64,000 nucleotides of DNA from Bacillus mycoides (lineage in GTDB: Bacteria > Bacillota > Bacilli > Bacillales > Bacillaceae_G): the NCBI RefSeq assembly GCF_018742245.1, contig NZ_CP036132.1, positions 1,421,001 through 1,485,000 on the forward strand, written 5' to 3'. The notes beneath the pieces are model-generated. The model saw only the letters and a list, made by a program, of their open reading frames with translations. It ran no database searches and was not told the origin of the DNA. The position numbers and the translations under genes were made by a program. Shown in pieces: positions 16,105 to 23,821 of the stretch. Each line of letters opens with the position of its first letter. Position 1 is the stretch's first letter.

Positions 16105-18144
16105 ATGAAATTGAAGAACACTCACTTTAAAAAAATGCTTGAGTGGTTCAATAAGAGGAAGAAACTACGCAATTCATTAATTGTATTGGGAAGTTTACTT
16201 GCTACTCTATTTATTGTTGTAAATATAATAATTTCCATTCAAGATATATCTGAATTAAAACAAGCTGTTCCACAACCAACTTTAATTTATGATGCAAATA
16301 ATGAAGTTGCGACTAAATTAGCTTCTTCTAAAACAGAAGGAGTTAAAAGGAAAGATATTCCTGATATTATGGTTCAAGCAATTGTTGCAGTAGAAGATAA
16401 GGAATTTTTTAGTCATCATGGTATTTACTATAGTGGAATCATAAGTGCTGTATTTAAGAACATTACAGCTGGTGAAGTTGTGGCAGGTGGTAGTACAATT
16501 ACACAACAACTTGCAAAAAATGTATTTTTGACACAAGATCGCACATACTCACGTAAAATAAAGGAATACTTTTTAACAAAAAAAATAGAGCGTACTTATT
16601 CAAAAGATGAAATTATAGAAATGTATATGAATCAAATTTATTTTGGTGAAGGTGCTTGGGGGATAAAAAGAGCAGCTAAATCGTATTTTGATAAAGAGGT
16701 AAAAGACTTAACAATTTCAGAAGCTGCAACGATTGCAGGATTAATTAAAGCGCCATCTGCATATTCGCCGTATAAAAACTTTAATAAATCAATTGAAAGA
16801 CGTAATGTCGTATTAGGTTTAATGAAGGAGCAAGGGTATATTTCTGAAGAACAATATAGTCAGGAGAAAGAATCAGGTCTTGTATTACGACGTGGTGTTG
16901 ACGATAAATATAAGGGGAAATATTCTCAATACGTAGATTATATTGTTAGAGAAGCGATGGACAAGTATGAATTAACACAAAATGAAATTTTAGCAGGTGG
17001 TTATCGTATTTATACGGAACTTGACCCGAAAAAACAACAAGCGGTTGAAGATGTTGTGAATAATGATAGTTATTTTAAAGGTAGTGGTTCAGATCAGCTT
17101 ATGCAAACTGGAGTGGTCCTTATGAATCCAAAAACTGGCGGTGTTCCGGCTTTAGTTGGAGGTAGAGGTCCTTATCAATTTTTACAGTTTAATCATGCAA
17201 CACAATTAAAAAGACAGCCAGGTTCAACGTTAAAGCCTCTTGCAGTGTATGTACCAGCGTTAGAGCAAGGGTATGAAGTATACGATGTCTTAAAAGATGA
17301 ACCGTTTAATATTAAAGAATATGCACCACAAAATAGTGATCATACGTTCCATGGTAATGTAACGATGTATGAAGCAGTGGCAAAGTCATACAATGTTTCA
17401 GCAGTTTGGCTATTAGAGCAAATTGGATTAGATAAAGGATTGAAATCTTTAGAGCGGTTTGGTATTCCATTAGATCCTGAAGACCGTACGTATCCGATTG
17501 CTTTAGGGGGTATGCATGTAGGAACTTCACCATTTGTAATGGCTCAAGCGTATAGCGCATTTGCAAATGATGGTGTCCAAGTAGAAGCTCATGCCATTAG
17601 AGAAATCCAAAATGCTGAAGGGGAAACAATTGGAAAATGGTATAAGAAAGAAACTCGTGTGACGAATGAGAAAGTTGCCCAAAAGATGACATACTTATTA
17701 AAAGGTGTTATTGAAAGGGGAACAGGTGAAAAAGCGAAAGTTAATAATATCGATACCGCAGGCAAGACAGGGACTACCCAGCTTGTAAATGGACCAAGCA
17801 CTGGTGCGAAGGATTCGTGGTTTGTTGGATACACACCGGATTTAGTAGGTGCGATTTGGGTAGGGTATGATAAAACGGATAGTGAGCATTATGTGCCAGG
17901 AGGCAGCCAAATTACAACGACAATGTTCCGGGACATTATGAAGAAAGCGAATGGAAATCCAACTCAAAAGGCATTTCAGTTATCACTAATACCTGAGGCG
18001 GATTATACAAAACAATTAAAAACGATTGAGGAAGAAAAACGAAGGAAAGAAGAAGAGAGAAAACGAAAAGAAGAGGAAGAACAAAGAAAAGAACAGCAAA
18101 ATGAATGGATAGATAAAGTAAAAGAGTGGATTCCATTTTGGTAA
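16105..18144 (+). CDS. Class A penicillin-binding protein (PBP1A family)
   Basis: 679 residues. A short cytoplasmic basic stretch is followed by one membrane helix (about 23-46). The GT51 glycosyltransferase domain (about 75-245) has catalytic Glu97 in AVEDKEFFSHHG and GGSTITQQLAKN. The transpeptidase domain has S374-T-L-K377, S428-Y-N430 and K554-T-G556. It polymerises glycan strands and cross-links peptidoglycan at the outer membrane face. The last 45 residues are a Lys/Glu-rich helical tail ending in DKVKEWIPFW. It resembles B. subtilis PbpG/PbpF-type enzymes; the exact orthologue is unclear. Confidence 0.94.
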   Translation: MKLKNTHFKKMLEWFNKRKKLRNSLIVLGSLLATLFIVVNIIISIQDISELKQAVPQPTLIYDANNEVATKLASSKTEGVKRKDIPDIMVQAIVAVEDKEFFSHHGIYYSGIISAVFKNITAGEVVAGGSTITQQLAKNVFLTQDRTYSRKIKEYFLTKKIERTYSKDEIIEMYMNQIYFGEGAWGIKRAAKSYFDKEVKDLTISEAATIAGLIKAPSAYSPYKNFNKSIERRNVVLGLMKEQGYISEEQYSQEKESGLVLRRGVDDKYKGKYSQYVDYIVREAMDKYELTQNEILAGGYRIYTELDPKKQQAVEDVVNNDSYFKGSGSDQLMQTGVVLMNPKTGGVPALVGGRGPYQFLQFNHATQLKRQPGSTLKPLAVYVPALEQGYEVYDVLKDEPFNIKEYAPQNSDHTFHGNVTMYEAVAKSYNVSAVWLLEQIGLDKGLKSLERFGIPLDPEDRTYPIALGGMHVGTSPFVMAQAYSAFANDGVQVEAHAIREIQNAEGETIGKWYKKETRVTNEKVAQKMTYLLKGVIERGTGEKAKVNNIDTAGKTGTTQLVNGPSTGAKDSWFVGYTPDLVGAIWVGYDKTDSEHYVPGGSQITTTMFRDIMKKANGNPTQKAFQLSLIPEADYTKQLKTIEEEKRRKEEERKRKEEEEQRKEQQNEWIDKVKEWIPFW

Positions 18145-18178
18145 AAAAAGAGGCGAATAACGAGTTCGCCTCTTTTTT
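18144..18178 (+). terminator. Terminator of the PBP gene
   Basis: AAAGAGGCGAA pairs with TTCGCCTCTTT around TAACGAG, followed by a T run. Confidence 0.88.
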
Positions 18179-18184
18179 ATGAGA

Positions 18185-18322
18185 AATGAGTGATTTTATC
18201 TCGATTCAAAATGTGGAAACAGAAAAGAAGTTAGGTGAGAATGGAGCTGCCTATAAAAATTTGATTGGTTTAACTTAATAATAAGTGGGGATGGGAAAAG
18301 CGCCACTTATTAAAGCTTCAGT
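18185..18322 (-). repeat. Dispersed structured repeat, copy B
   Basis: Read on the minus strand it starts right after the stop of the gene at 18323 and shows the same module order as copy A: CTGAAGCTTTAATAAGTGG, a hairpin, CCACTTATTATTAAG, ACCAATCAAATTTTTATAGG, then CTCACCTAACTTCTTTTC. It is more diverged than copy A, but the paired bases of the first hairpin co-vary (AAGTGG/CCACTT against CAGTG/CACTG). Confidence 0.7.
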
Positions 18323-18751
18323 TTATTTATTTAGCGTAACATTGGTCCTGCCGAAGGATTGAGAATCAAACGTGACGGTTATTATTCCTTTACTAATAGG
18401 TTCATATGGTAATTCCTCTTCGAAACTTCCAGTATTTTCATTATGGATAGAGAGTGTTATTTCATCAACGTCTTTATTTTTATATTGATCTTTAATCGTT
18501 TCAGCGATTTGAAGTAGGTTTTCATAACTAGAAGCTTCTGTAATAAGCATTCCTTTTATAACTTTTTTTTCATTTTGTGTGGAAGAGGAATACGGGATGT
18601 TGTTTTGTTTTGTATACAGAAGTTCGTATGGAATTGTTTTTCTTTCTGCTTTTGAAACATTTGAATATTTTAGAGTTAAAAGAAACCCTATACATAAAAT
18701 TATGCAAACCATAAGAACAAACCAAAAACGTGTCAGTGATATAATTCTCAT
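18323..18751 (-). CDS. Membrane-anchored hypothetical protein
   Basis: 142 residues from the ATG at 18751, six bases behind AGAGGG; an ATG two codons upstream abuts that RBS. One N-terminal helix (about 7-29) is followed by an extracytoplasmic domain of about 110 residues, helical then beta-rich. No lipobox is present. No family recognised. It lies downstream of the collagen-like gene but with its own 220-bp upstream region. Confidence 0.65.
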   Translation of the reverse strand: MRIISLTRFWFVLMVCIILCIGFLLTLKYSNVSKAERKTIPYELLYTKQNNIPYSSSTQNEKKVIKGMLITEASSYENLLQIAETIKDQYKNKDVDEITLSIHNENTGSFEEELPYEPISKGIITVTFDSQSFGRTNVTLNK

Positions 18752-18841
18752 TATCATCCCTCTTTCATGTCTTTGTCTTCACTATTTATCATACAAAAAG
18801 AGGATTAAGCTAGAGTAAATTTGAAGTAAAGAAACGTAAAG

Positions 18842-18877
18842 AAGGAGCACTTATCCTCCAAAATAAGTGCTCCTTTT
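18842..18877. terminator. Palindrome, probable terminator after the collagen gene
   Basis: AGGAGCACTTAT pairs with ATAAGTGCTCCT around an 11-nt loop. It lies about 95 bases beyond the end of the minus-strand collagen-like gene. The T run is clearer on the + strand, so direction is uncertain. Confidence 0.6.
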
Positions 18878-18971
18878 TATTAAAAGAGAGATTTAACATG
18901 CAATCAAAATAATACAAATTACTATAAATTAAACATTCTTTGTCTTTCAAAAATAAGATAAAAACTAAAAG

Positions 18972-20081
18972 TTAGTAAATTCGGAAGACTGATAGTGTAG
19001 CTGTTGTGTCACCAGTGTTAGGGATGGAAATAGTATTTACTGTAGGTTGTACAGAGATTGTTGTACCAGCTGTTAAAGTAATAATTGTGGAGAAAGAAAC
19101 CGCACTACCGATAACGTTAGTTGAAAAATTACGAGTAGGTGGTTGACCGTTGAATGAAATACCGAATCCAAACGGTGAAGAACCCGGGAAGGTTGTAGAT
19201 GCTGAGAAACTAATATCGTATACTCCTGTTTCTAAAATAGTTAAAGTATCTGAAGTGTCATTAAAAGAGAGATTATTTAGTTCGAAAACTTGATTGAATT
19301 GGATATTTGTTCCAGGTGATATAGTTTGTGGATTAGAATTTCCTATTGCTGCTATAGTTACAGGGAGTGGTGTGCCCGACGGTCCAGTAGCGCCACGAAG
19401 TCCTTGAGGTCCAGTAGCACCGGTAGCACCAGTAACGCCACGAAGTCCTTGAGGTCCAGTAGCGCCGGTAGCACCAGTAGGACCACGAAGTCCTTGAGGT
19501 CCAGTAGCGCCGGTAGCACCAGTAGGACCACGAAGTCCTTGAGGTCCAGTAGCGCCGGTAGCACCAGTAACGCCACGAAGTCCTTGAGGTCCAGTAGCGC
19601 CGGTAGCACCAGTAGCACCTCCACCAAGGCAACCAGAGCCATATTTAACTAAAATGGTTTGGATTTCTATAATCAGCTTAACAAGTTTGTCGATAGTACA
19701 GCAATTAACTTTAAATAACTTAGCGATATACAGTAAAAAATTAAGCAGGCTTTGCAGTTCAACGTATAATGCTCCGCACGAGAAAGGTTTTGTTTTTAGA
19801 ATAGTTAATAGGTTAGTAATAATAGAAGTTCCGATTTTTTCTTGTGCAGGTGATAAGTCTAAACATTTGAGGGATTTTTGTAGATTATCTAGGGTAGCTA
19901 TAAGTTTATCAATATTACTTTGAGAAGGATTTTGGAATATATCTTTAATATTTTGTCCAAGAGCTTGAAGGATTTTAATAAATTCTTTAAGTTCAGATTT
20001 AGAGATGTTAATAAAACTACAAGCCCGGACTTCGCAACAATCGTTACCGAAGAATACTTTCCCTTTATTATTATTGTTCAT
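18972..20081 (-). CDS. Collagen-like exosporium-type protein (BclA-like C-domain)
   Basis: 369 residues from the ATG at 20081, behind AAAGGAA; a longer frame from 20159 has no RBS. A helical, Cys-containing N-terminal domain (1-150) is followed by uninterrupted Gly-X-Y triplets (about 153-237, [15 protein letters not shown] repeats) and a C-terminal beta jelly-roll domain of the C1q/TNF type as in BclA (about 240-369). Such proteins trimerise and decorate spores of the B. cereus group. The N-domain differs from the short BclA targeting peptide. A weak SigK-like promoter (AC, 17 bp, CATTTTATT) lies upstream. Confidence 0.9.
   Translation of the reverse strand: MNNNNKGKVFFGNDCCEVRACSFINISKSELKEFIKILQALGQNIKDIFQNPSQSNIDKLIATLDNLQKSLKCLDLSPAQEKIGTSIITNLLTILKTKPFSCGALYVELQSLLNFLLYIAKLFKVNCCTIDKLVKLIIEIQTILVKYGSGCLGGGATGATGATGPQGLRGVTGATGATGPQGLRGPTGATGATGPQGLRGPTGATGATGPQGLRGVTGATGATGPQGLRGATGPSGTPLPVTIAAIGNSNPQTISPGTNIQFNQVFELNNLSFNDTSDTLTILETGVYDISFSASTTFPGSSPFGFGISFNGQPPTRNFSTNVIGSAVSFSTIITLTAGTTISVQPTVNTISIPNTGDTTATLSVFRIY
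19381..19620 (-). repeat. 45-bp tandem repeats inside the collagen region
   Basis: Units start at 19408, 19453, 19498, 19543 and 19588, exactly 45 bp apart (15 codons, [13 protein letters not shown] plus two variable residues), with partial units at each end. The near identity of the units predicts copy-number variation between strains. Confidence 0.92.
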
Positions 20082-20169
20082 CTTTTCATTCCTTTCTTTT
20101 ATAGAATAAATAGTCTCAATATAATAAAATGAAAATAAAACTAAATTCGTGATGGACAAACTACTATTT

Positions 20170-20308
20170 CAAAAAAAATAAGGGTTTTACCTACTTACTT
20201 AGTAAGGGGAATTAAAGAGATTGAAGGATTTCTATCTAGCAAAAGGCTGATTAGTTGGGGTTAATAAGCAGTAGGAGATGCAAAAAACGCTGATTAAAGT
20301 TTCATTTT
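20170..20308 (-). repeat. Dispersed structured repeat, copy C
   Basis: The minus strand begins AAAATGAAACTTTAATCAG, has a hairpin with CTGCTTATTAA, then AACTAATCAGCCTTTTGC and a diverged distal part. With the terminator at 20341-20382 it fills the 313-bp gap between the histidine kinase and the collagen gene. It is oriented with the kinase upstream of it, though separated from that gene by the terminator. Confidence 0.6.
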
Positions 20309-20340
20309 ATATAGTTTTTTAGGAAAATGATGAGTTAAAC

Positions 20341-20382
20341 AAAAACAGTGGGGGCAGTTTTTAACTGCCCCCACTGTTTTTG
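20341..20382. terminator. Strong terminator of the histidine kinase gene
   Basis: AAAAACAGTGGGGGCAGTT pairs with AACTGCCCCCACTGTTTTT, a near-perfect 19-bp stem, 13 bases after the kinase stop on the minus strand. Confidence 0.9.
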
Positions 20383-20394
20383 TTTATCGACACT

Positions 20395-21645
20395 TCAATT
20401 ATCTCTTTTGGGCAACAATGGGATAGATATTGTAAAAGTTGTCCCACTGTGATCACTAGTAACTTTTAATGTGCCATTATGATTTTGAATAATTTTCTTC
20501 GTTACTGATAATCCCAGTCCCGTTCCTGAGTCTTTTGTAGAGAAAAACGGATCAAATATATATTCTTGAATAGCTGGAGGAATGCCGGTTCCATTATCTT
20601 TGAAAGTAATACGAACAAAATTATCTAAGCGATAACTAGTAATTTGAATAGAAAGAGGTTCTTCACCTTGAGCGTCGACAGCATTTTGAAATAAATTTAA
20701 AAAAACTTGCACGAGTTCATGGCGATCAATATTGACGAGTACACCATCTAATTCGGTAGAAAAATCATAGTCAATAGAAATGTTGTGCAAAAAAACTTCA
20801 CTAGCAAGTAGTTGTTGAATATACTCACGTAAAAACGTATTGATTGGAAAATGTTCTCTAGTAAATTCACGCGTTTTTGAAATAGCTAAAAATTTTGTAA
20901 TAATACTATTGGCACGATCTAATTCAGGGATGAGTAGACTTTTAAACAATTCTTTATTGGATGGAGAAACGCTATCTTGTAGAAATTGCAAGTACCCACG
21001 TACCGTTGTAAGGGGATTTCGTACTTCATGTGCAATCCCAGCTGCAATTCGCCCAGCTAGGGAAAACTTTTCGGCATCACGTTCTGTATTTAAATAATGA
21101 AATACACTAATAACTCGAAAAATCTCCCCATTATAATCACGAATAATACGGTTATTTACGATGCCATAGTTTTTGTCTAACACTTCCTCATTATATATTT
21201 CGGTTCCCGTTTTTAACGTTTCAATAGCTTTAATTTGTTCTTCAGGTAAGTTTAGTAATTGTTGAATTGGTTTTCCAATTATAGAATTTCGTATTACACC
21301 AAAATCATCTGCTGCAGCTTGATTACATAATGTAATGTTGCCTTTATTATCAATAAAAGTGACGTGATGCGAGAATGCATCGAAAATATGAACAAAATGT
21401 TTTTCTAGTTGTTCAAATAAAAATAGTGAATCGCAAGTAAGCTGAAAGGTAGGCTCTTTATCTTTTTGTTGTATGTGTTGAATAGAATGAGATGTTCTCG
21501 TTTTTTTTATTTGCAAACCAATATGTGGATTTTTATATGTGAAATGATGTGGTAATTGATTTACAAGTTCTTCATATAACCGTACTTTATTTTCCAATTC
21601 TTTTATTCGATTTTCATGAGATAAAATAATATCGTCTTGAAGCAT
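20395..21645 (-). CDS. Soluble PAS-domain sensor histidine kinase (sporulation-kinase type)
   Basis: 416 residues from the ATG at 21645, ten bases behind GAGGAG; an ATG six codons earlier overlaps the RBS. There are no membrane helices. An N-terminal coiled coil (about 5-35) precedes a PAS domain (about 82-180), a HisKA domain with His206 in AAGIAHEVRNPLTT, and an ATPase domain with NLFQNAVDAQ, DNGTGIP and GTGLGLSV. No response regulator is adjacent, as is usual for kinases feeding the Spo0F phosphorelay, so a sporulation or starvation-sensing role is likely but inferred. Confidence 0.88.
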   Translation of the reverse strand: MLQDDIILSHENRIKELENKVRLYEELVNQLPHHFTYKNPHIGLQIKKTRTSHSIQHIQQKDKEPTFQLTCDSLFLFEQLEKHFVHIFDAFSHHVTFIDNKGNITLCNQAAADDFGVIRNSIIGKPIQQLLNLPEEQIKAIETLKTGTEIYNEEVLDKNYGIVNNRIIRDYNGEIFRVISVFHYLNTERDAEKFSLAGRIAAGIAHEVRNPLTTVRGYLQFLQDSVSPSNKELFKSLLIPELDRANSIITKFLAISKTREFTREHFPINTFLREYIQQLLASEVFLHNISIDYDFSTELDGVLVNIDRHELVQVFLNLFQNAVDAQGEEPLSIQITSYRLDNFVRITFKDNGTGIPPAIQEYIFDPFFSTKDSGTGLGLSVTKKIIQNHNGTLKVTSDHSGTTFTISIPLLPKRDN

Positions 21646-21806
21646 AAATAAATAACTCCTCAATTTAAAAATTCTTCCATCTAGTATATCATATTTTTAT
21701 ACGGATACTCTTAAAGGAAGAGCGACTTTATGAAAGTGATCGGATGGTATTTTTGTGAAGTAATATAGAATGAGTGTAAGCTGAAGTTGGGAAGGGAGGA
21801 ATTCAT

Positions 21807-22652
21807 TTGTTTTTTATTGGAGTGACGGGATGGGGAGATCATGATTCTTTATATAGTAATCCCTATGAAAATAGAAATAAATTGCGAACTTATAGTGAAC
21901 ATTTTCCCATTGTGGAAGTAGATAGTTCATTTTATGCGATACAACCTGCGCGGAATTATACAAAATGGGCGATGGAAACGCCGAAAGATTTTTCTTTTAT
22001 AGTAAAAGCTTATCAAGGAATGACAGGACATATGAAAGGGGAAATCCCTTTTTCTACGTTCGATGAGATGTTTGATGTGTATAAACAATCAATTCTTCCT
22101 TTAATAGAAGCGAATAAATTAAAAATGATTTTATTTCAATATCCACCATGGTTCGATTGTAAAGTGAAAAATGTAGATTTACTTCGGTACACGAAAGAAA
22201 AAATGGAAGATTTCCCATGTGCAATAGAATTTCGAAATCAAACATGGTTTTATCCAGAAATGAGAGATAAGACGTTACAATTTTTAGAACAAGAAAAATG
22301 GATTCATACAATTTGCGATGAGCCTCAGGCAGGAATAGGATCAGTACCGCTTGTATTAGAGGCAACAAATTCAGACATGGCGTTAATACGTTTTCATGGC
22401 CGGAATGTTCATGGATGGCTTGACAAAGGAGAAAATTGGAGAGCGGTTCGTTGTTTATATCGCTACAATAATAATGAGTTGAAAGAATGGGTAAACCGAT
22501 TAGAGCAATTGAAAAAAAAGACTAAGGACATATACGTTTTGTTTAACAATAATTCGGGTGGGGATGCGGCGGACAATGCGAAACAGTTGATGGAAATGGC
22601 GAATATTACATATGGCGAGCCGAAACCAGAGCAATTAAATTTATTTGAATAA
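21807..22652 (+). CDS. DUF72 domain protein (YunF-like)
   Basis: 281 residues from a TTG behind GGGAGGA. It has a TIM-barrel-like DUF72 fold with characteristic motifs (EVDSSFYAIQPARNYTKWA, FQYPPWF, CAIEFRNQTWF, LIRFHGRN, VLFNNNSGGDAADNAKQL). It resembles B. subtilis YunF in size. The biochemical role of the family is not established. The 3' end converges on a candidate small RNA on the other strand. Confidence 0.88.
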   Translation: MFFIGVTGWGDHDSLYSNPYENRNKLRTYSEHFPIVEVDSSFYAIQPARNYTKWAMETPKDFSFIVKAYQGMTGHMKGEIPFSTFDEMFDVYKQSILPLIEANKLKMILFQYPPWFDCKVKNVDLLRYTKEKMEDFPCAIEFRNQTWFYPEMRDKTLQFLEQEKWIHTICDEPQAGIGSVPLVLEATNSDMALIRFHGRNVHGWLDKGENWRAVRCLYRYNNNELKEWVNRLEQLKKKTKDIYVLFNNNSGGDAADNAKQLMEMANITYGEPKPEQLNLFE

Positions 22653-22654
22653 AT

Positions 22655-22767
22655 ACAAACAAGAAAAGCACTGTACAAACAGGGGGAATGTATAATGCTT
22701 TTCTATATGAAAAAGAGGGGTAACAATGTTACTGAGCGTTTGGTTGATTCATCAATTGTTGGCTTCA
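22655..22767 (-). ncRNA. FsrA-like Fur-controlled C-rich small RNA (candidate)
   Basis: The minus strand shows a near-ideal SigA promoter whose -10 lies inside a Fur box, followed by about 110 nt with no good ORF. Two small hairpins (TTGAT-GA-ATCAA; GTAAC-ATT-GTTAC) come first, then unpaired CCCCTCTTTTTC (22709-22720 region). The final stem GAAAAGCA/TGCTTTTC with inner TACA/TGTA carries a CCCCC loop and is followed by a T-rich tail. Unpaired C-rich patches that pair with Shine-Dalgarno sequences are the hallmark of FsrA, the Fur-regulated iron-sparing RNA of B. subtilis. Identity with fsrA is inferred. Confidence 0.65.
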
Positions 22768-22773
22768 TAATAA

Positions 22774-22802
22774 ATGATAATGGTTATCATTATCATAGTC
22801 AA
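22774..22802 (-). promoter_or_regulatory. SigA promoter with Fur box for the small RNA
   Basis: TTGACT (minus strand, 22797-22802), 17 bp, TATCAT (22774-22779). The + strand TGATAATGGTTATCATTATCA (22775-22795) is a 7-1-7 type Fur box with one mismatch plus an overlapping half, covering the spacer and -10, so iron-loaded Fur would repress. Confidence 0.8.
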
Positions 22803-22855
22803 TAGTTTTTCGGAAAATAAATAAAAAACTTTTGATATTTTGAAAATAAATAAAA

Positions 22856-22883
22856 AAAGAACAGCGATTACTGCTGTTCTTTT
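22856..22883. terminator. Terminator of the RHH-like gene
   Basis: AAAAGAACAGC pairs with GCTGTTCTTTT. The hairpin overlaps the last codons of the minus-strand gene at 22868. Confidence 0.85.
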
Positions 22884-23062
22884 CCATTGACGAATTGTTG
22901 TAAATCAAAAGGAGTTATCGCTTGGATAAATTCCTTTGAGATAAGTGTTTGAACAAGAGTGCTTTCAGAAATTGTAGCACCTGTTTTCTTTTCATAAGAT
23001 TTCTTTAATAAATCAAGTTTTTCAGCCGTTTCTTTCGGTAATTCAATTGTTAATGTGTTCAT
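22868..23062 (-). CDS. Small ribbon-helix-helix-like protein
   Basis: 64 residues with RBS GGGGGAG. The N-terminal beta strand (MNTLTIELPKETAEKLDLLKK) and two helices fit a MetJ/Arc ribbon-helix-helix DNA-binding fold, with a short extra C-terminal helix. No toxin gene is adjacent, so it is not obviously an antitoxin. Its target is unknown. It shares the intergenic region with the small RNA promoter but reads away from it. Confidence 0.7.
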   Translation of the reverse strand: MNTLTIELPKETAEKLDLLKKSYEKKTGATISESTLVQTLISKEFIQAITPFDLQQFVNGKEQQ

Positions 23063-23131
23063 AATTTCTCCCCCTTACTATTAGAGTACCACTACAGTAT
23101 AGGAGAGACAAGAAAAGAGAATATGAAACAT

Positions 23132-23169
23132 AAAAAAGGTTACCAAATTTACAAATGGTAACCTTTTTT
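23132..23169. terminator. Terminator of the integrase-like gene
   Basis: AAAAAAGGTTACCA pairs with TGGTAACCTTTTTT, a perfect 14-bp stem after the minus-strand stop. Confidence 0.88.
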
Positions 23170-23183
23170 ATGTATAAGAGTTA

Positions 23184-23714
23184 TTAAGCAATACCGATAT
23201 ACTTTAAAGTTTTTGATGGAGTACTGTGATCAAAGAAGTGTTGTAAAAATGCAATATCAACACCTGATTTGTATGCACAATAGCCCCAAGTTTTTCGAAG
23301 TGTATGTGAGCTAATCCCTTCTAATCCAACTTCTTTTGCAGCTTTGTTTAAAATGTACCATGCATGTTGTCTCGTAATAGACTTTGTTCCTTTTTGAGAC
23401 TTTAATAATGGTTCATTACGTTTCCAAGTTTTACGTTCTTTCATGTAGTCTTCGATTGCGTGCTGTAAGTCTTCATTTACAGCAAACCATTTATGTTTCT
23501 TTACTTTTTCATTGTAAAATAAAATGGAATGGCGAACATTTTCATTTTCATCGATTACATCACTAACTTTTAATTGTAAGATTTCACTTACTTTTAAGCC
23601 AGAATTTACAGCTAATACGAATAATAAGCCATCACGTTTCGAAGATTGTAAAAGTATATTTTTGATAGTTTCTAATTGTTTTTCGTTTTGAATAGGTTGT
23701 CCTGCTTGTTTCAT
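23184..23714 (-). CDS. Small tyrosine-recombinase-like protein (catalytic domain only)
   Basis: 176 residues from the ATG at 23714, ten bases behind GAGGAG. Only the catalytic domain is present; the N-terminal SAM-like core-binding domain is absent. The box II motif is complete (His137-T-L-Arg140, His163, Tyr172 nucleophile in KTLKYIG). The box I arginine expected in GLRVSE is Lys41 (SGLKVSEIL). No attachment-site repeats or phage genes surround it, so it is probably a domesticated or impaired recombinase rather than part of a live element. Confidence 0.8.
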   Translation of the reverse strand: MKQAGQPIQNEKQLETIKNILLQSSKRDGLLFVLAVNSGLKVSEILQLKVSDVIDENENVRHSILFYNEKVKKHKWFAVNEDLQHAIEDYMKERKTWKRNEPLLKSQKGTKSITRQHAWYILNKAAKEVGLEGISSHTLRKTWGYCAYKSGVDIAFLQHFFDHSTPSKTLKYIGIA

Positions 23715-23821
23715 TTCACGCACTCTCCTCTTTTATATGTGTAAAGGAAAGGATTAACTTGTTTCTTACTATAAAGGGAGAGTGTGAATTTCATGTGAAC
23801 TCCTAGTGAAATTAAGACAAA

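Noticed and set aside
19326..19652. Long open frames on both strands across the collagen repeats
   Set aside because: They arise from the 45-bp repeats having no stops in any frame. The protein products are low-complexity ([16 protein letters not shown]) with no RBS; only the Gly-X-Y frame is coherent.
22726..22770. 14-codon ORF with a strong Shine-Dalgarno on the + strand
   Set aside because: The apparent RBS is the complement of the C-rich patch of the candidate small RNA on the other strand, and the peptide is too short with nothing downstream.
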